Shown: positions 28,356 through 36,709 of the stretch, one piece after another | Layout of the letters: every line of letters begins with the position of its first letter | Numbering within the stretch: position 1 is the stretch's first letter | Assembly: GCF_012241385.1 (NCBI RefSeq) | Contig: NZ_JAAVXB010000008.1 | Coordinates: 124,001-188,000, forward strand | Direction of reading: 5' to 3' | DNA length: 64,000 nucleotides | From: Solimonas marina | GTDB lineage: Bacteria; Pseudomonadota; Gammaproteobacteria; Nevskiales; Nevskiaceae | Notes under the pieces: generated by a model | Database searches by the model: none | What the model was told of the DNA's origin: nothing | What the model saw: the letters and a program-made list of their open reading frames with translations, nothing else | Made by a program: the position numbers and the translations under genes

Positions 28356-30488
28356 ATGTCGGTATTCGCGATTGGGTTGCCAGATGGGGGGCGGCTGAGT
28401 CACATGCCGCAGTGGGCCATTGCGTTGCTGGCTTTGCTGCTGCCGTGGCCGTGCCTGGCTTTCAATTTCGACATCGGCGATGCGCAGGTCGATCTCAATA
28501 CGCGATTGACGGTCGGCGCCGGCTGGCGCGTCGAGAAGCGCGACGACGATCTGATCGGCAAGCTCAACGTGCCGGGGCAGCAGACGCTGTGTCAGGCCGA
28601 CGACTGTATGTCGCTGTCCGGCGATCCGGCACCGAACCAGCGTCTGATCGATGCGCGCGGCGACTATGCGGCGCATGCCTTCGACGATGGCGATCTCAAT
28701 TACGACCGCGGCGATCTGTATTCGGCGCTGGTCAAGATCGACCAGAGCGTGGCGCTGCAGTGGGACGATCTGACGCTGCGCGCGAGCTATGTCGGCTTCT
28801 ACGACGCCATCAACACCAACTTCGACGAAACGCACCCCAACACCCTGCTGCAGCCGGCGCATACCAAGCGCTCCGGCGACGTCGAGCATCGCATCGGCCT
28901 GCGCGGCGAGTTTCGCGATGCCTTTGTGCAGTACACGTCGAATATCTGGGACGACGATCATCCGATCACCTTGTCGGTCGGCGCACAGCGCGTGCGTTGG
29001 GGAGAGTCCGATCTGCACACGCTCAATACGCTGGATGTGATCAACCCGCAGGATGCGGTGCTGCCGCGTCAGCCGGGTTCGGCGATCAACGAGCTGAGTA
29101 TCCCGACGCCGCTGGTGCTGCTCGACATGCGCCTCAGCGATTCGATCAACGCGCAGGCCTTCTATCAGTACAAGTGGAATGGTGCGCGCCCCGAACCCGA
29201 CGGCACTTACTTTTCGTCGAACGACATCATCGGCGGAACCTACATCGAAGCGGCGCCAGGCCAGTTCGCCGAAGACCCGAATGCCTTGTATCAGCCGCCG
29301 GCGCCGACCTCGCTGCTCAGCTCGTCGACCCGGCGCGTGCTGGTCGGCGAAACGCAGCCGCGCGATCAGGGGCAGTATGGCCTGCGCCTGACCTGGTACG
29401 CCGACAACATCAACAACGGCACCGAGTTCTCGTTGTACTACGCGAACTATCACAGCCGGCTGCCGTACTTCTCGGTGATCGAATCCGAAGCCTCGTGCAT
29501 GCGCCGCGCGGCGATCGCCGGCAACTTCGCGTCGGCGCTGGTGGCGTGCAGCAATGCGAGCGGTGTCTTCAACGGCACGCTGCAGACGAACAAGAGCGTG
29601 GCGACCGAGCCGATTCCGGTCGATACCGAGCGCGGTGTGCTGAGCTACCCCGAGAACATTCACATGTTCGGCTTCAGCTTCAACACCACGGTGATGGGCT
29701 GGGCGATCTGCGGCGAATATTCGTTCCGGCCGAACCTGCCGGTACAGCTGGCGATCAGCGATGTGCTCTATGCCGGCGCGCAACAGGCGTTCCCGACCGA
29801 GGACACGCCCTTGCTCGGCGCGTCGCTGCCCGGCGTGCTCGGTACGACGATCCCCGGCGCGCGCACGTTCCTGCCGGACTACATCACGCCTTATCGCGGC
29901 CGCGCCGTCGGCAGCGGCAACGAGTACCAGCCGGGCGACTTCGTGCGTGGCTGGGAGCGGCTCAAGGTCGGCCAGTTCGTGATCAACGCGCTGCAGGTGT
30001 TTCCGGGCCGTGCGATCGGCGCCGACGACATCACCTTTCTTGCCGAGGGCGGCTTCACGCACATCGTCGACCGCCCACGTGCCGTCTATTTCCAGGGCCA
30101 GGCGATGGGCTCGCATCCGGGGCCGGGCGCCGACGGTTCCGGCCCCGGACCGCAGACCACGCTGCGCCTGAATCCCACGCAGCAACACGGCGGCTTCGCG
30201 TCGAGCTTCGCCTGGGGTTTGCGCAGCCTGGTCCAGGTCAGTTACAGCCGTGTCTTCGATCTCGACCTGACCTTGAAGCCGACGCTGATCTGGTTCGAGG
30301 ACGTCGATGGCATCGCGCCGTTCCCGATGCAGAACTACGTCAAGGGCAATCGCTGGGTGACCGGCGGCATGCAGTTCCGCATCGGCCAGAACCTCGAAGG
30401 CTCGCTGATGTACCTGTACTTCGACGGCTCACGCAATCCACTGCGTGATCGCGACAACGTGCAGGTCAGTCTGTCGTACACCTACTGA
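28356..30488 (+). CDS. DUF1302 outer-membrane protein (copy 1)
   Basis: 710 residues; the ATG at 28356 has GGGGAG upstream. A signal peptide ends at PWPCLAFNF (about residue 35), directly followed by the family opening FDIGDAQVDLNTRLTVGAGW. Other family marks are DGDLNYDRGDLYSALVK (near 112), FGFSFNTTVMGWAICGEYSF (near 440) and the C-terminal LRDRDNVQVSLSYTY ending in an aromatic residue, as for barrel proteins. DUF1302 proteins occur with steroid, hydrocarbon and aromatic degradation genes, often with DUF1329, and are thought to act in passage of hydrophobic substrates; no DUF1329 gene is present. A second copy is at 34086-36632. Confidence 0.9.
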   Translation: MSVFAIGLPDGGRLSHMPQWAIALLALLLPWPCLAFNFDIGDAQVDLNTRLTVGAGWRVEKRDDDLIGKLNVPGQQTLCQADDCMSLSGDPAPNQRLIDARGDYAAHAFDDGDLNYDRGDLYSALVKIDQSVALQWDDLTLRASYVGFYDAINTNFDETHPNTLLQPAHTKRSGDVEHRIGLRGEFRDAFVQYTSNIWDDDHPITLSVGAQRVRWGESDLHTLNTLDVINPQDAVLPRQPGSAINELSIPTPLVLLDMRLSDSINAQAFYQYKWNGARPEPDGTYFSSNDIIGGTYIEAAPGQFAEDPNALYQPPAPTSLLSSSTRRVLVGETQPRDQGQYGLRLTWYADNINNGTEFSLYYANYHSRLPYFSVIESEASCMRRAAIAGNFASALVACSNASGVFNGTLQTNKSVATEPIPVDTERGVLSYPENIHMFGFSFNTTVMGWAICGEYSFRPNLPVQLAISDVLYAGAQQAFPTEDTPLLGASLPGVLGTTIPGARTFLPDYITPYRGRAVGSGNEYQPGDFVRGWERLKVGQFVINALQVFPGRAIGADDITFLAEGGFTHIVDRPRAVYFQGQAMGSHPGPGADGSGPGPQTTLRLNPTQQHGGFASSFAWGLRSLVQVSYSRVFDLDLTLKPTLIWFEDVDGIAPFPMQNYVKGNRWVTGGMQFRIGQNLEGSLMYLYFDGSRNPLRDRDNVQVSLSYTY

Positions 30489-30507
30489 GCCGGCAGCGGT
30501 CCGCGGC

Positions 30508-31413
30508 TCAGCCGGGCAACACGTCCGTCGCCGGCAGATCGCGATAGACCTCGGCGACGATGGCCTTGATCAGCTCGATCAGGTCCGAGTCGTCGTTGCG
30601 GCGGTAGCTCATGATGATCGGCGAGGTGGCGTGGACCTCGTCGAGCACGCGATAGCGCAGGTCGGCGCGCAGGGTGGTGGCCGATGCCGGCACGATGCAG
30701 ACGCCGGCTTCGGCGGCGACCAGGCCCAGCGCGGTCTGCAATTCGCGCACTTCCTGGATCTGCGGATGCAGGCCGTGATCCTGCAGCAGCGCCAGGACAT
30801 GGTCGGCAAAGCTCGGCCGCGGCGCGTTCGGGTAGACGATCAGCGCCGAATCCTGCAGTGCCTCGAGCGGCAGCGGCGCGTCGTCGCCGGCCAGCGGGTG
30901 ATCGGCCGGCAACGCCAGGACCAGGCGCTCCTCGCGCACGATCAGGCGTTCGATGGCGTTGTCACTGGCGCGGATGCGACCGAAGCCGACGTCGATGCGC
31001 CCCGATTTGAGCGCATCGAGCTGGGCCACCGACATCAGTTCGACGAGACGCACGTCGTAGTCCGGACGCCGTTCGCGCAGCCGCCGAACCACCGCCGGCA
31101 GCCCGCTGTACAAGGTCGAGGCGACAAAGCCGATCGACACCACGCGCTTCTCGCTGAGGCCGACGCGGCGCGCGGCGACCTTCATATGCTCGACGCGGCC
31201 GAGTACCTGCAGCGCTTCTTCGTAGAACAGGCGCCCGGCGTCGGTCAGCCGTGCCGGGCGGCTGCGCGTCAGCAGCGGCACACCCAGTTCTTCTTCGAGC
31301 AGCTGGATCTGCTTGCTCAGCGGCGGCTGGGCGATATGCAGGCGCTCGGCGGCACGCGTGAAATGACGTTCCTGGGCGACGGCGACGAAGTAGCGGAGCT
31401 GGCGCAAGTCCAT
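30508..31413 (-). CDS. catR: LysR-family regulator of the cat genes (CatR/BenM-like)
   Basis: 301 residues from the ATG at 31413 (MDLRQLRYFVAVAQERHFTR), the standard LysR start; an upstream in-frame start would add 20 atypical residues. The winged helix-turn-helix (about 1-60) contains AAERLHIAQPPLSKQIQLLE, very close to the CatM/BenM/CatR type. The effector domain (90-295) has the usual substrate-binding folds. It faces catB across 152 bases holding an inverted repeat. By analogy it activates catBCA when cis,cis-muconate binds. Confidence 0.88.
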   Translation of the reverse strand: MDLRQLRYFVAVAQERHFTRAAERLHIAQPPLSKQIQLLEEELGVPLLTRSRPARLTDAGRLFYEEALQVLGRVEHMKVAARRVGLSEKRVVSIGFVASTLYSGLPAVVRRLRERRPDYDVRLVELMSVAQLDALKSGRIDVGFGRIRASDNAIERLIVREERLVLALPADHPLAGDDAPLPLEALQDSALIVYPNAPRPSFADHVLALLQDHGLHPQIQEVRELQTALGLVAAEAGVCIVPASATTLRADLRYRVLDEVHATSPIIMSYRRNDDSDLIELIKAIVAEVYRDLPATDVLPG

Positions 31414-31493
31414 GGCGGTTCTGTCCGAGAGCCATATCGACATCGTATGCTGCGCCGCATCATTGGCTGGCACAACCGTGTTTTTTATGGACT

Positions 31494-31508
31494 ATATCTA
31501 AAAGATAT
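31494..31508. promoter_or_regulatory. LysR-type operator between catR and catB
   Basis: ATATCT-AAA-AGATAT, a perfect inverted repeat that contains a T-N11-A LysR box (31495-31507). It lies 58-72 bases before catB, where CatM/CatR-type activators bind. Confidence 0.65.
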
Positions 31509-31565
31509 TGAACGAGACGCCGATCGTGTTGGATTCCCGGCGTGTCGCGGCTCAAGAATGTGGTC

Positions 31566-32756
31566 ATGACGACTGCCGCCACATCGATGACTTCGCCCTG
31601 CTTCCCGACGATCGAGCGGGTGGAGACCGTACTCGTCGATCTGCCGACGATCCGGCCGCACCGCCTGTCGGTGGCGACCATGCACGGGCAGACGCTGATG
31701 CTGGTGCGCCTGGTTTGCTCGGACGGCGTCGTCGGCATCGGCGAGGGCACGACGATCGCCGGCATGGCCTATGGACCGGAAAGCCCGGAGGGTATGAAGC
31801 TGGCGATCGATCGCTACTTCGAGCCGGTCCTGCGGGGTGCCGACGCGACGGCGGTCCAGCGCCTGATGCTGACGGTCGGCAAGATGGTGAAGGGCAATCA
31901 CTTCGCCAAGTGCGCCGTCGAGACGGCGCTGCTCGATGCGCAGGCGCGCCGTGTCGGTGTGCCGCTGTCGGAACTGCTCGGCGGTCGCGTGCGCGCGGCG
32001 CTGCCGGTGGCGTGGACGCTGGCGTCCGGCGATACCGGTCGCGACATCGATGAAGCCGAACAGATGCTGGCGCAGCGCCGGCATCGCATCTTCAAGCTGA
32101 AGATCGGCCGCAACGGCGTCGATGCCGATGTGGCTCATGTCGCGGCGATCAAGCGCGCGCTCGGCGATCGCGGCAGCGTGCGCGTCGACGTCAACATGGC
32201 CTGGAGCGAGTACGAAGCGGCGCGCGCGCTGCCGGCGCTGGTCGATGCCGGTTGCGAACTGGTCGAACAGCCGGTGGCGTCGGCTGCTGCACTCGCGCGC
32301 CTGGTGCGCCGTTACCCGATCGCGCTGATGGCCGATGAAGTGCTGCACGGGCCGGAGTCGGCGTTCGAGCTGGCGCGCGCCGCCGCGGCCGACGTGTTCG
32401 CGGTCAAGATCGAACAGTCCGGCGGTCTGCTGGCCGCGCAGCGCGTCGGTGCCATCGCCGATGCCGCCGGCATCGGCCTGTACGGCGGCACCATGCTCGA
32501 AGGCGCGGTCGGCACGATCGCCGCCGCGCAGCTGTTCGCGACCTTCCCGAACCTGCAGTGGGGTACCGAGCTGTTCGGACCGCTGCTGTTGACCGAGGAA
32601 ATCCTCGAAACGCCGCTGGCGTATCGCGATTTCGAACTCGAAGTGCCGACCGGTCCCGGTCTCGGCATCACCCTCGACGAAGCGCGCGTCACGGCCTTCC
32701 GCCGCGACCGCCAGCGCACGCTGGTCGCCGTCGACAACGAACGCAAGGTGGTCTGA
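31566..32756 (+). CDS. catB: Muconate cycloisomerase
   Basis: 396 residues from the ATG at 31566; a GTG at 31542 or ATG at 31590 cannot be excluded, as none has a strong ribosome site. Enolase-superfamily layout: N-terminal capping domain (VDLPTIRPHRLSVATM), then a barrel with KLKIG (catalytic Lys near 177/179), metal ligands in VRVDVNMAW, ELVEQPV and LMADEVLHG, and a GGTMLEGAVG segment near the C-terminal catalytic region. It converts cis,cis-muconate to muconolactone. Followed two bases later by catC, and then catA, it forms a complete catechol ortho-cleavage module. The family also includes chloromuconate enzymes, so substrate range is open. Confidence 0.93.
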   Translation: MTTAATSMTSPCFPTIERVETVLVDLPTIRPHRLSVATMHGQTLMLVRLVCSDGVVGIGEGTTIAGMAYGPESPEGMKLAIDRYFEPVLRGADATAVQRLMLTVGKMVKGNHFAKCAVETALLDAQARRVGVPLSELLGGRVRAALPVAWTLASGDTGRDIDEAEQMLAQRRHRIFKLKIGRNGVDADVAHVAAIKRALGDRGSVRVDVNMAWSEYEAARALPALVDAGCELVEQPVASAAALARLVRRYPIALMADEVLHGPESAFELARAAAADVFAVKIEQSGGLLAAQRVGAIADAAGIGLYGGTMLEGAVGTIAAAQLFATFPNLQWGTELFGPLLLTEEILETPLAYRDFELEVPTGPGLGITLDEARVTAFRRDRQRTLVAVDNERKVV

Positions 32757-32757
32757 C

Positions 32758-33048
32758 ATGCTGTTTCACGTACGAATGGACGTGCAGTTGCCGCACGACA
32801 TGCCGGCCGACCGGGCGGCGACGCTCAAGGCCGACGAAAAGGCCCGTTTCCAGGCGCTGCAGCGCAGCGGTCAATGGCGCCATATCTGGCGCATCGTCGG
32901 CCAGTACTCGAACGTCAGCGTCTTCGACGTCGACAGCCCGACGCAGCTGCACGACCTGCTGATGTCGCTGCCGCTGTTTCCGTACATGCGCATCGACGTG
33001 ATGCCGCTGTGCCGCCATCCCTCATCCCTGCACGACGACGACCGCTAG
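32758..33048 (+). CDS. catC: Muconolactone delta-isomerase
   Basis: 96 residues, the family length. MLFHVRMDVQLPHDMPADRA is the typical N-terminus, followed by WRHIWRIVGQYSNVSVFDV and LPLFPYMRIDVMPLCRHPSS, matching CatC throughout. It isomerises muconolactone to 3-oxoadipate enol-lactone in the cytoplasm. It starts one base after the catB stop region. The downstream enol-lactone hydrolase (catD) is not in this window. Confidence 0.96.
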   Translation: MLFHVRMDVQLPHDMPADRAATLKADEKARFQALQRSGQWRHIWRIVGQYSNVSVFDVDSPTQLHDLLMSLPLFPYMRIDVMPLCRHPSSLHDDDR

Positions 33049-33094
33049 GCCGGCCGTCGCCAAGACAATACCCATCACACCGAGGAGGACCCCC

Positions 33095-34024
33095 ATGAGC
33101 ACTCAACTGAGCCAGACGCGCGAGATCCAGGATTTCCTGCGCATCGCCAGCGGCCTCAACACCGGTGGCGGCAACCCGCGCACCAAGACCATCGTCCATC
33201 GCCTGCTGTCCGATCTGTTCAAGGCGATCGACGATCTGAACATGACGCCCGAGGAATTCTGGGCCGGCGTCAGCTATCTCAACGACCTGGGCGCCGCCGG
33301 TGAAGCCGGCCTGCTCGCCGCCGGTCTGGGCCTGGAGCACTACCTCGACGTGCGCATGGACGCCGAGGATGCCGCCGCCGGTCTCGACAACGGCACGCCG
33401 CGCACGATCGAAGGGCCGCTGTACGTCGCCGGCGCGCCGCTCGCCGACGGTTTCGCCAAGCTCGACGACGGCAGCGATCCGGGCACGCCGCTGATCATGC
33501 ACGGCACCGTGCGCGACGCCAACGGCAAGCCGCTGGCCAATGCGATCGTCGACGTCTGGCACGCCAACACCAAGGGCATGTACTCGTTCTTCGACAAGAG
33601 CCAGAGCGAATACAACCTGCGCCGCCGCATCCGTACCGACGCGAACGGCCGTTACAAGTTCGAGAGCATCGTGCCGAGCGGCTACGGCTGCCCGCCGGAC
33701 GGCCCGACGCAGGGTCTGCTCGACACCATCGGTCGTCACGGCCAGCGCCCGGCGCACATCCATTTCTTCGTCAGCGCGCCGGACCACCGCTTCCTGACGA
33801 CGCAGATCAACATCGTCGGCGACAAGTACCTGTGGGACGACTTTGCGTTCGCGACGCGCGAGGATCTGGTGCCGGCGATGACCGAGCGCAGCGATGCCGA
33901 GCGCATGGCCGCGCACGGCATGAAGACGCCGTTTGCCGAGATCGAGTTCGACTTCACGCTGACCGCGGCCAGCGCCGGCGTTGCCGGCGAGATGATCGAA
34001 CGCCGCCGCGCGCTGGCGGCCTGA
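33095..34024 (+). CDS. catA: Catechol 1,2-dioxygenase
   Basis: 309 residues with GAGGAGG upstream. The helical dimerisation domain (1-100) is followed by the intradiol core. The four Fe(III) ligands are visible: Y163 (GMYSFFD), Y197 (PSGYGCP), H221 and H223 (RPAHIHFF). The stretch RTIEGPLYVAGAP is characteristic of catechol rather than protocatechuate enzymes. It opens catechol between the hydroxyls to cis,cis-muconate, the substrate of CatB and effector of CatR-type regulators. Gene order catB-catC-catA fits the Pseudomonas-type cluster. No enzyme in the window clearly makes catechol. Confidence 0.96.
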   Translation: MSTQLSQTREIQDFLRIASGLNTGGGNPRTKTIVHRLLSDLFKAIDDLNMTPEEFWAGVSYLNDLGAAGEAGLLAAGLGLEHYLDVRMDAEDAAAGLDNGTPRTIEGPLYVAGAPLADGFAKLDDGSDPGTPLIMHGTVRDANGKPLANAIVDVWHANTKGMYSFFDKSQSEYNLRRRIRTDANGRYKFESIVPSGYGCPPDGPTQGLLDTIGRHGQRPAHIHFFVSAPDHRFLTTQINIVGDKYLWDDFAFATREDLVPAMTERSDAERMAAHGMKTPFAEIEFDFTLTAASAGVAGEMIERRRALAA

Positions 34025-34037
34025 TCGTCCGGCGGGA

Positions 34038-34077
34038 GAGGGCCGGCGCATCGCGGCAGCGCGGTGCGTCGGCCCTC
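34038..34077. terminator. Bidirectional terminator between catA and the DUF1302 gene
   Basis: An 18-bp stem (34038-34055 with 34060-34077, two G-U pairs, loop GCAG) lies 14 bases after the catA stop and 9 bases before the stop of the convergent gene. A short T-containing stretch follows on the plus strand. Confidence 0.75.
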
Positions 34078-34085
34078 GTGTGTTT

Positions 34086-36632
34086 CTAGAACTGATACTT
34101 GATGAAGCTCTGCGCGAAGTCGCGGTCGCGCAAGGTGTTGTAAGCGCCGCCGCCGAAGAACCAGGTGTAGCCGACGTTCAGCGACAGCGCTGCGTCGTAG
34201 CGGATCTCCAGCAGGCTGTCGACTTCCTTGCGGTTGCGCACGAAATTGCCGGCCGGTCCCGGCGAGATGCCGCCGACGTCGTGACGCCAGATCAGCGTCG
34301 GCTTGAGGCTGATGCGCGGCAGCACGCTTTCGTAACTGGCCTGCGCGATGACGCGATAGCCCCACGAGAACGCGGTCGGAAAGCCGTCCGAACTCTGCTG
34401 GTGCGGATTGAAGCGCAGGCCGTCGGGTCCGATCGAGCAATTGCTGGCGCCGCCGCAGGCGCGCTGCGAACCGTCGGCGCCCGAGCCGTCGGCACCGGCG
34501 GTCGGACCGTAGACGTCGGCGGCCGGGCCTTGCAGCACCAGGCGGTCGTACGACGGCAGGTCCGGCACCCATTCGGCACCGAGCTCGTAGAGCACGATCA
34601 ACTGATCGGCGGCGATCCAGTTCTCGGTCGCCGAATAGACCCGCGTCGCGCCCAGATCGACGTTCAGATCGTGGAAGCGCTCGTAGCCGCGGATGTAGCA
34701 GGGGCTGTGGCGGTTGTACGCATAGTAGGGATGCGTGAAGCCGTCGAAGCCGTGCGCGGCGTCATCGGCGCTGCCGGGCTGTGGGTAGCACGCCGTATTC
34801 TCGCCGGCGACGCCGCCACGATACGGAATCACGTAATTCGGAAACGAGCGTGCCGAGCCGGGCACGTGGCCGATGACCAGATCGACGGTGTCGTTGTAAG
34901 CGCGCTGGCCGTCGGCGGCGATGAAGTCGCTGCTGCCGTACAGGCCCAGCGGCGCGTTGTCCTCCGGGTAGCCGATGCCGGCCACCGAGCCGGCGCAGCC
35001 GGCCGCGGCACTGTTGCAGTGGGTCAGCGTCGGCCCGAACGCGGCGAACGCCAGGTCGTGCGCGTCGACCTGCATCGGCTTGTTCGGTCGGTAGGCGACT
35101 TCGCCCTGCAGCGCGTAGTTGCCGAACGTGGTGTTGAAGCTGAAGCCGAACAGCTCGATGTCCTCGGGGTATTGCAGCGCGAAGCGCGCGCTGTCGAACG
35201 GCACCGCGTCGGACGTCGCCGCGGTCGGATCGGACGCAAGGATCGGCAGGTTCGGACAGTCGGCGAGAAACGACAGCAAATCGGTCGCGTCGTTGTGGCG
35301 CGAATTGCCGCCGGCGCGCGCGCAGCTCGGATACGACGCGAAGAAACCGAGATACGGCAGCTGCGAGTGGTAGTGCTGGTAGTAAAACGCGAACTGCGTG
35401 CCGCCATTGAGGTTCTCGGCGTAGTACTGCAGGCTCAGGCCGAACTGGCCGCTGTTGCGCGCGCGCATGTCCGGCAGGCGGCTGACGGTGACACAGGTCG
35501 GCGTGATCTGCGACAGCGGATTGTCGAGCAGCTTGGACAGGCAGCCCGGGTCTTCGGCCGAGCCGCCGAAGCTCAGGTTCAGCGTGTCGCCGGTATTGCT
35601 GGTGCCGATGTCCTGCGTCGAGAAATAACTGCCCGGCGCCGGCGCCTGCAGGTGCCGCCACTCCAGCGCGTAATAGCCTTCCAGCGTCAGGTCCGCGGTG
35701 GCCGGGACGCTCAGGTACGCCATCGCGACCGGCGTGAACGCTTCCTCGGTCAGCGTGCCGACGCGATAGACGCGATTGGCGTCGACCGGGTTGGCCTGAT
35801 TGACGCTGTTCAGCGCCAGCAGCGTGCTTTCGCCCCAGTTGACGATCTGCCGGCCGAGCTTGAACGTCAGCTCGTGGCCGCCGACATCGACGTTGCCGAA
35901 CACATAGCTTTCCATCGCCTCGACGTTGCTGCCGACCTGTCGCAGCACTTCGCCGTCGCGGCGCCGGTTCTTCACCAGCGCGCCGCCCGAGTAGTAGCGG
36001 CCGCCGACCACCGGCAGTGCGCCGACGAACTGCTGCAGCGCCGGCGGCAGGGCGCCGATCGTGTTCTGCAGCAGCGGCACCGGCAGGAAGGTGCCGTAGC
36101 GGGCCACCGCGTCGGCGTTGTTGGCGCTGATGCGGTCCGGATGGCGCTCGGTGAAGTCGGCGTTGACCGCGTCGTAGTAGCCGATGATGCGGCCGAAGAA
36201 ACCGAACTCGCCCCAGGTCAGCGTCAGGGCGCTGTCGAGCTTGATCGGTGCCTGGAACAGATCGCCGCGACGGTAGTTCAGATCGCCGTCGTCGCCGTTC
36301 ATGCCGGGCGCCCCCGGCACCTCGCCGAGTCGTCGCGCCGGCTGCGTCTGATCGCGGAACAGACCCTGACAGCCCTGGTAGACGCCGGCGCAGACGTCGG
36401 GCTGCAGATTGCCCTTGCCGATCAGCTTGCTGCTCGGCGACTGCGTGCGCATCGCCGCCCCCGCGGTGAGGATGCTGTCGAGCGTGCCCTCTATCGTCTC
36501 ACCGCCGAACGTGCCGGCATCGAAATGCAGTGCCGACGCCGGTGCCGCCGTCATCCCCAGGCCGGCGGCGAGCAGGCCACCCAGCAGCCATGCCCGCGAC
36601 CGGCGTCCGCTGAACGCCATCCTTGCTTTCAT
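34086..36632 (-). CDS. DUF1302 outer-membrane protein (copy 2)
   Basis: 848 residues from the ATG at 36632, which has GGAGGAG upstream. A long signal peptide ends at APASALHF (about residue 34), followed by FDAGTFGGETIEGTLDSILT. DGDLNYRRGDLFQAPIK, FGFSFNTTFGNYALQGEVAY and the C-terminal RDRDFAQSFIKYQF identify the family; the same motifs are in the protein at 28356-30488, though this one is longer by about 140 residues and has extra cysteine-containing loops. Expected outer-membrane location with a role in hydrophobic substrate entry. It follows the acyl-CoA synthetase gene by 77 bases on the same strand, which ties it to the Atu-like locus. Confidence 0.9.
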   Translation of the reverse strand: MKARMAFSGRRSRAWLLGGLLAAGLGMTAAPASALHFDAGTFGGETIEGTLDSILTAGAAMRTQSPSSKLIGKGNLQPDVCAGVYQGCQGLFRDQTQPARRLGEVPGAPGMNGDDGDLNYRRGDLFQAPIKLDSALTLTWGEFGFFGRIIGYYDAVNADFTERHPDRISANNADAVARYGTFLPVPLLQNTIGALPPALQQFVGALPVVGGRYYSGGALVKNRRRDGEVLRQVGSNVEAMESYVFGNVDVGGHELTFKLGRQIVNWGESTLLALNSVNQANPVDANRVYRVGTLTEEAFTPVAMAYLSVPATADLTLEGYYALEWRHLQAPAPGSYFSTQDIGTSNTGDTLNLSFGGSAEDPGCLSKLLDNPLSQITPTCVTVSRLPDMRARNSGQFGLSLQYYAENLNGGTQFAFYYQHYHSQLPYLGFFASYPSCARAGGNSRHNDATDLLSFLADCPNLPILASDPTAATSDAVPFDSARFALQYPEDIELFGFSFNTTFGNYALQGEVAYRPNKPMQVDAHDLAFAAFGPTLTHCNSAAAGCAGSVAGIGYPEDNAPLGLYGSSDFIAADGQRAYNDTVDLVIGHVPGSARSFPNYVIPYRGGVAGENTACYPQPGSADDAAHGFDGFTHPYYAYNRHSPCYIRGYERFHDLNVDLGATRVYSATENWIAADQLIVLYELGAEWVPDLPSYDRLVLQGPAADVYGPTAGADGSGADGSQRACGGASNCSIGPDGLRFNPHQQSSDGFPTAFSWGYRVIAQASYESVLPRISLKPTLIWRHDVGGISPGPAGNFVRNRKEVDSLLEIRYDAALSLNVGYTWFFGGGAYNTLRDRDFAQSFIKYQF

Positions 36633-36709
36633 CCGTTCTCCTCCTCGCGGTCCGCAGGGTCGTTGCCCTGCGTATCCCGCCATCGTCGATGACGCGACGC
36701 CGTTGGCGC

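Noticed and set aside
28005-30188. Long minus-strand open frame across the DUF1302 gene
   Set aside because: Arg/Val-rich shadow of a clear DUF1302 protein; no ribosome site or recognisable domain.
34080-36692. Long plus-strand open frame opposite the second DUF1302 gene
   Set aside because: Same reasons: composition of an antisense shadow, overlaps a gene with signal peptide and barrel end.
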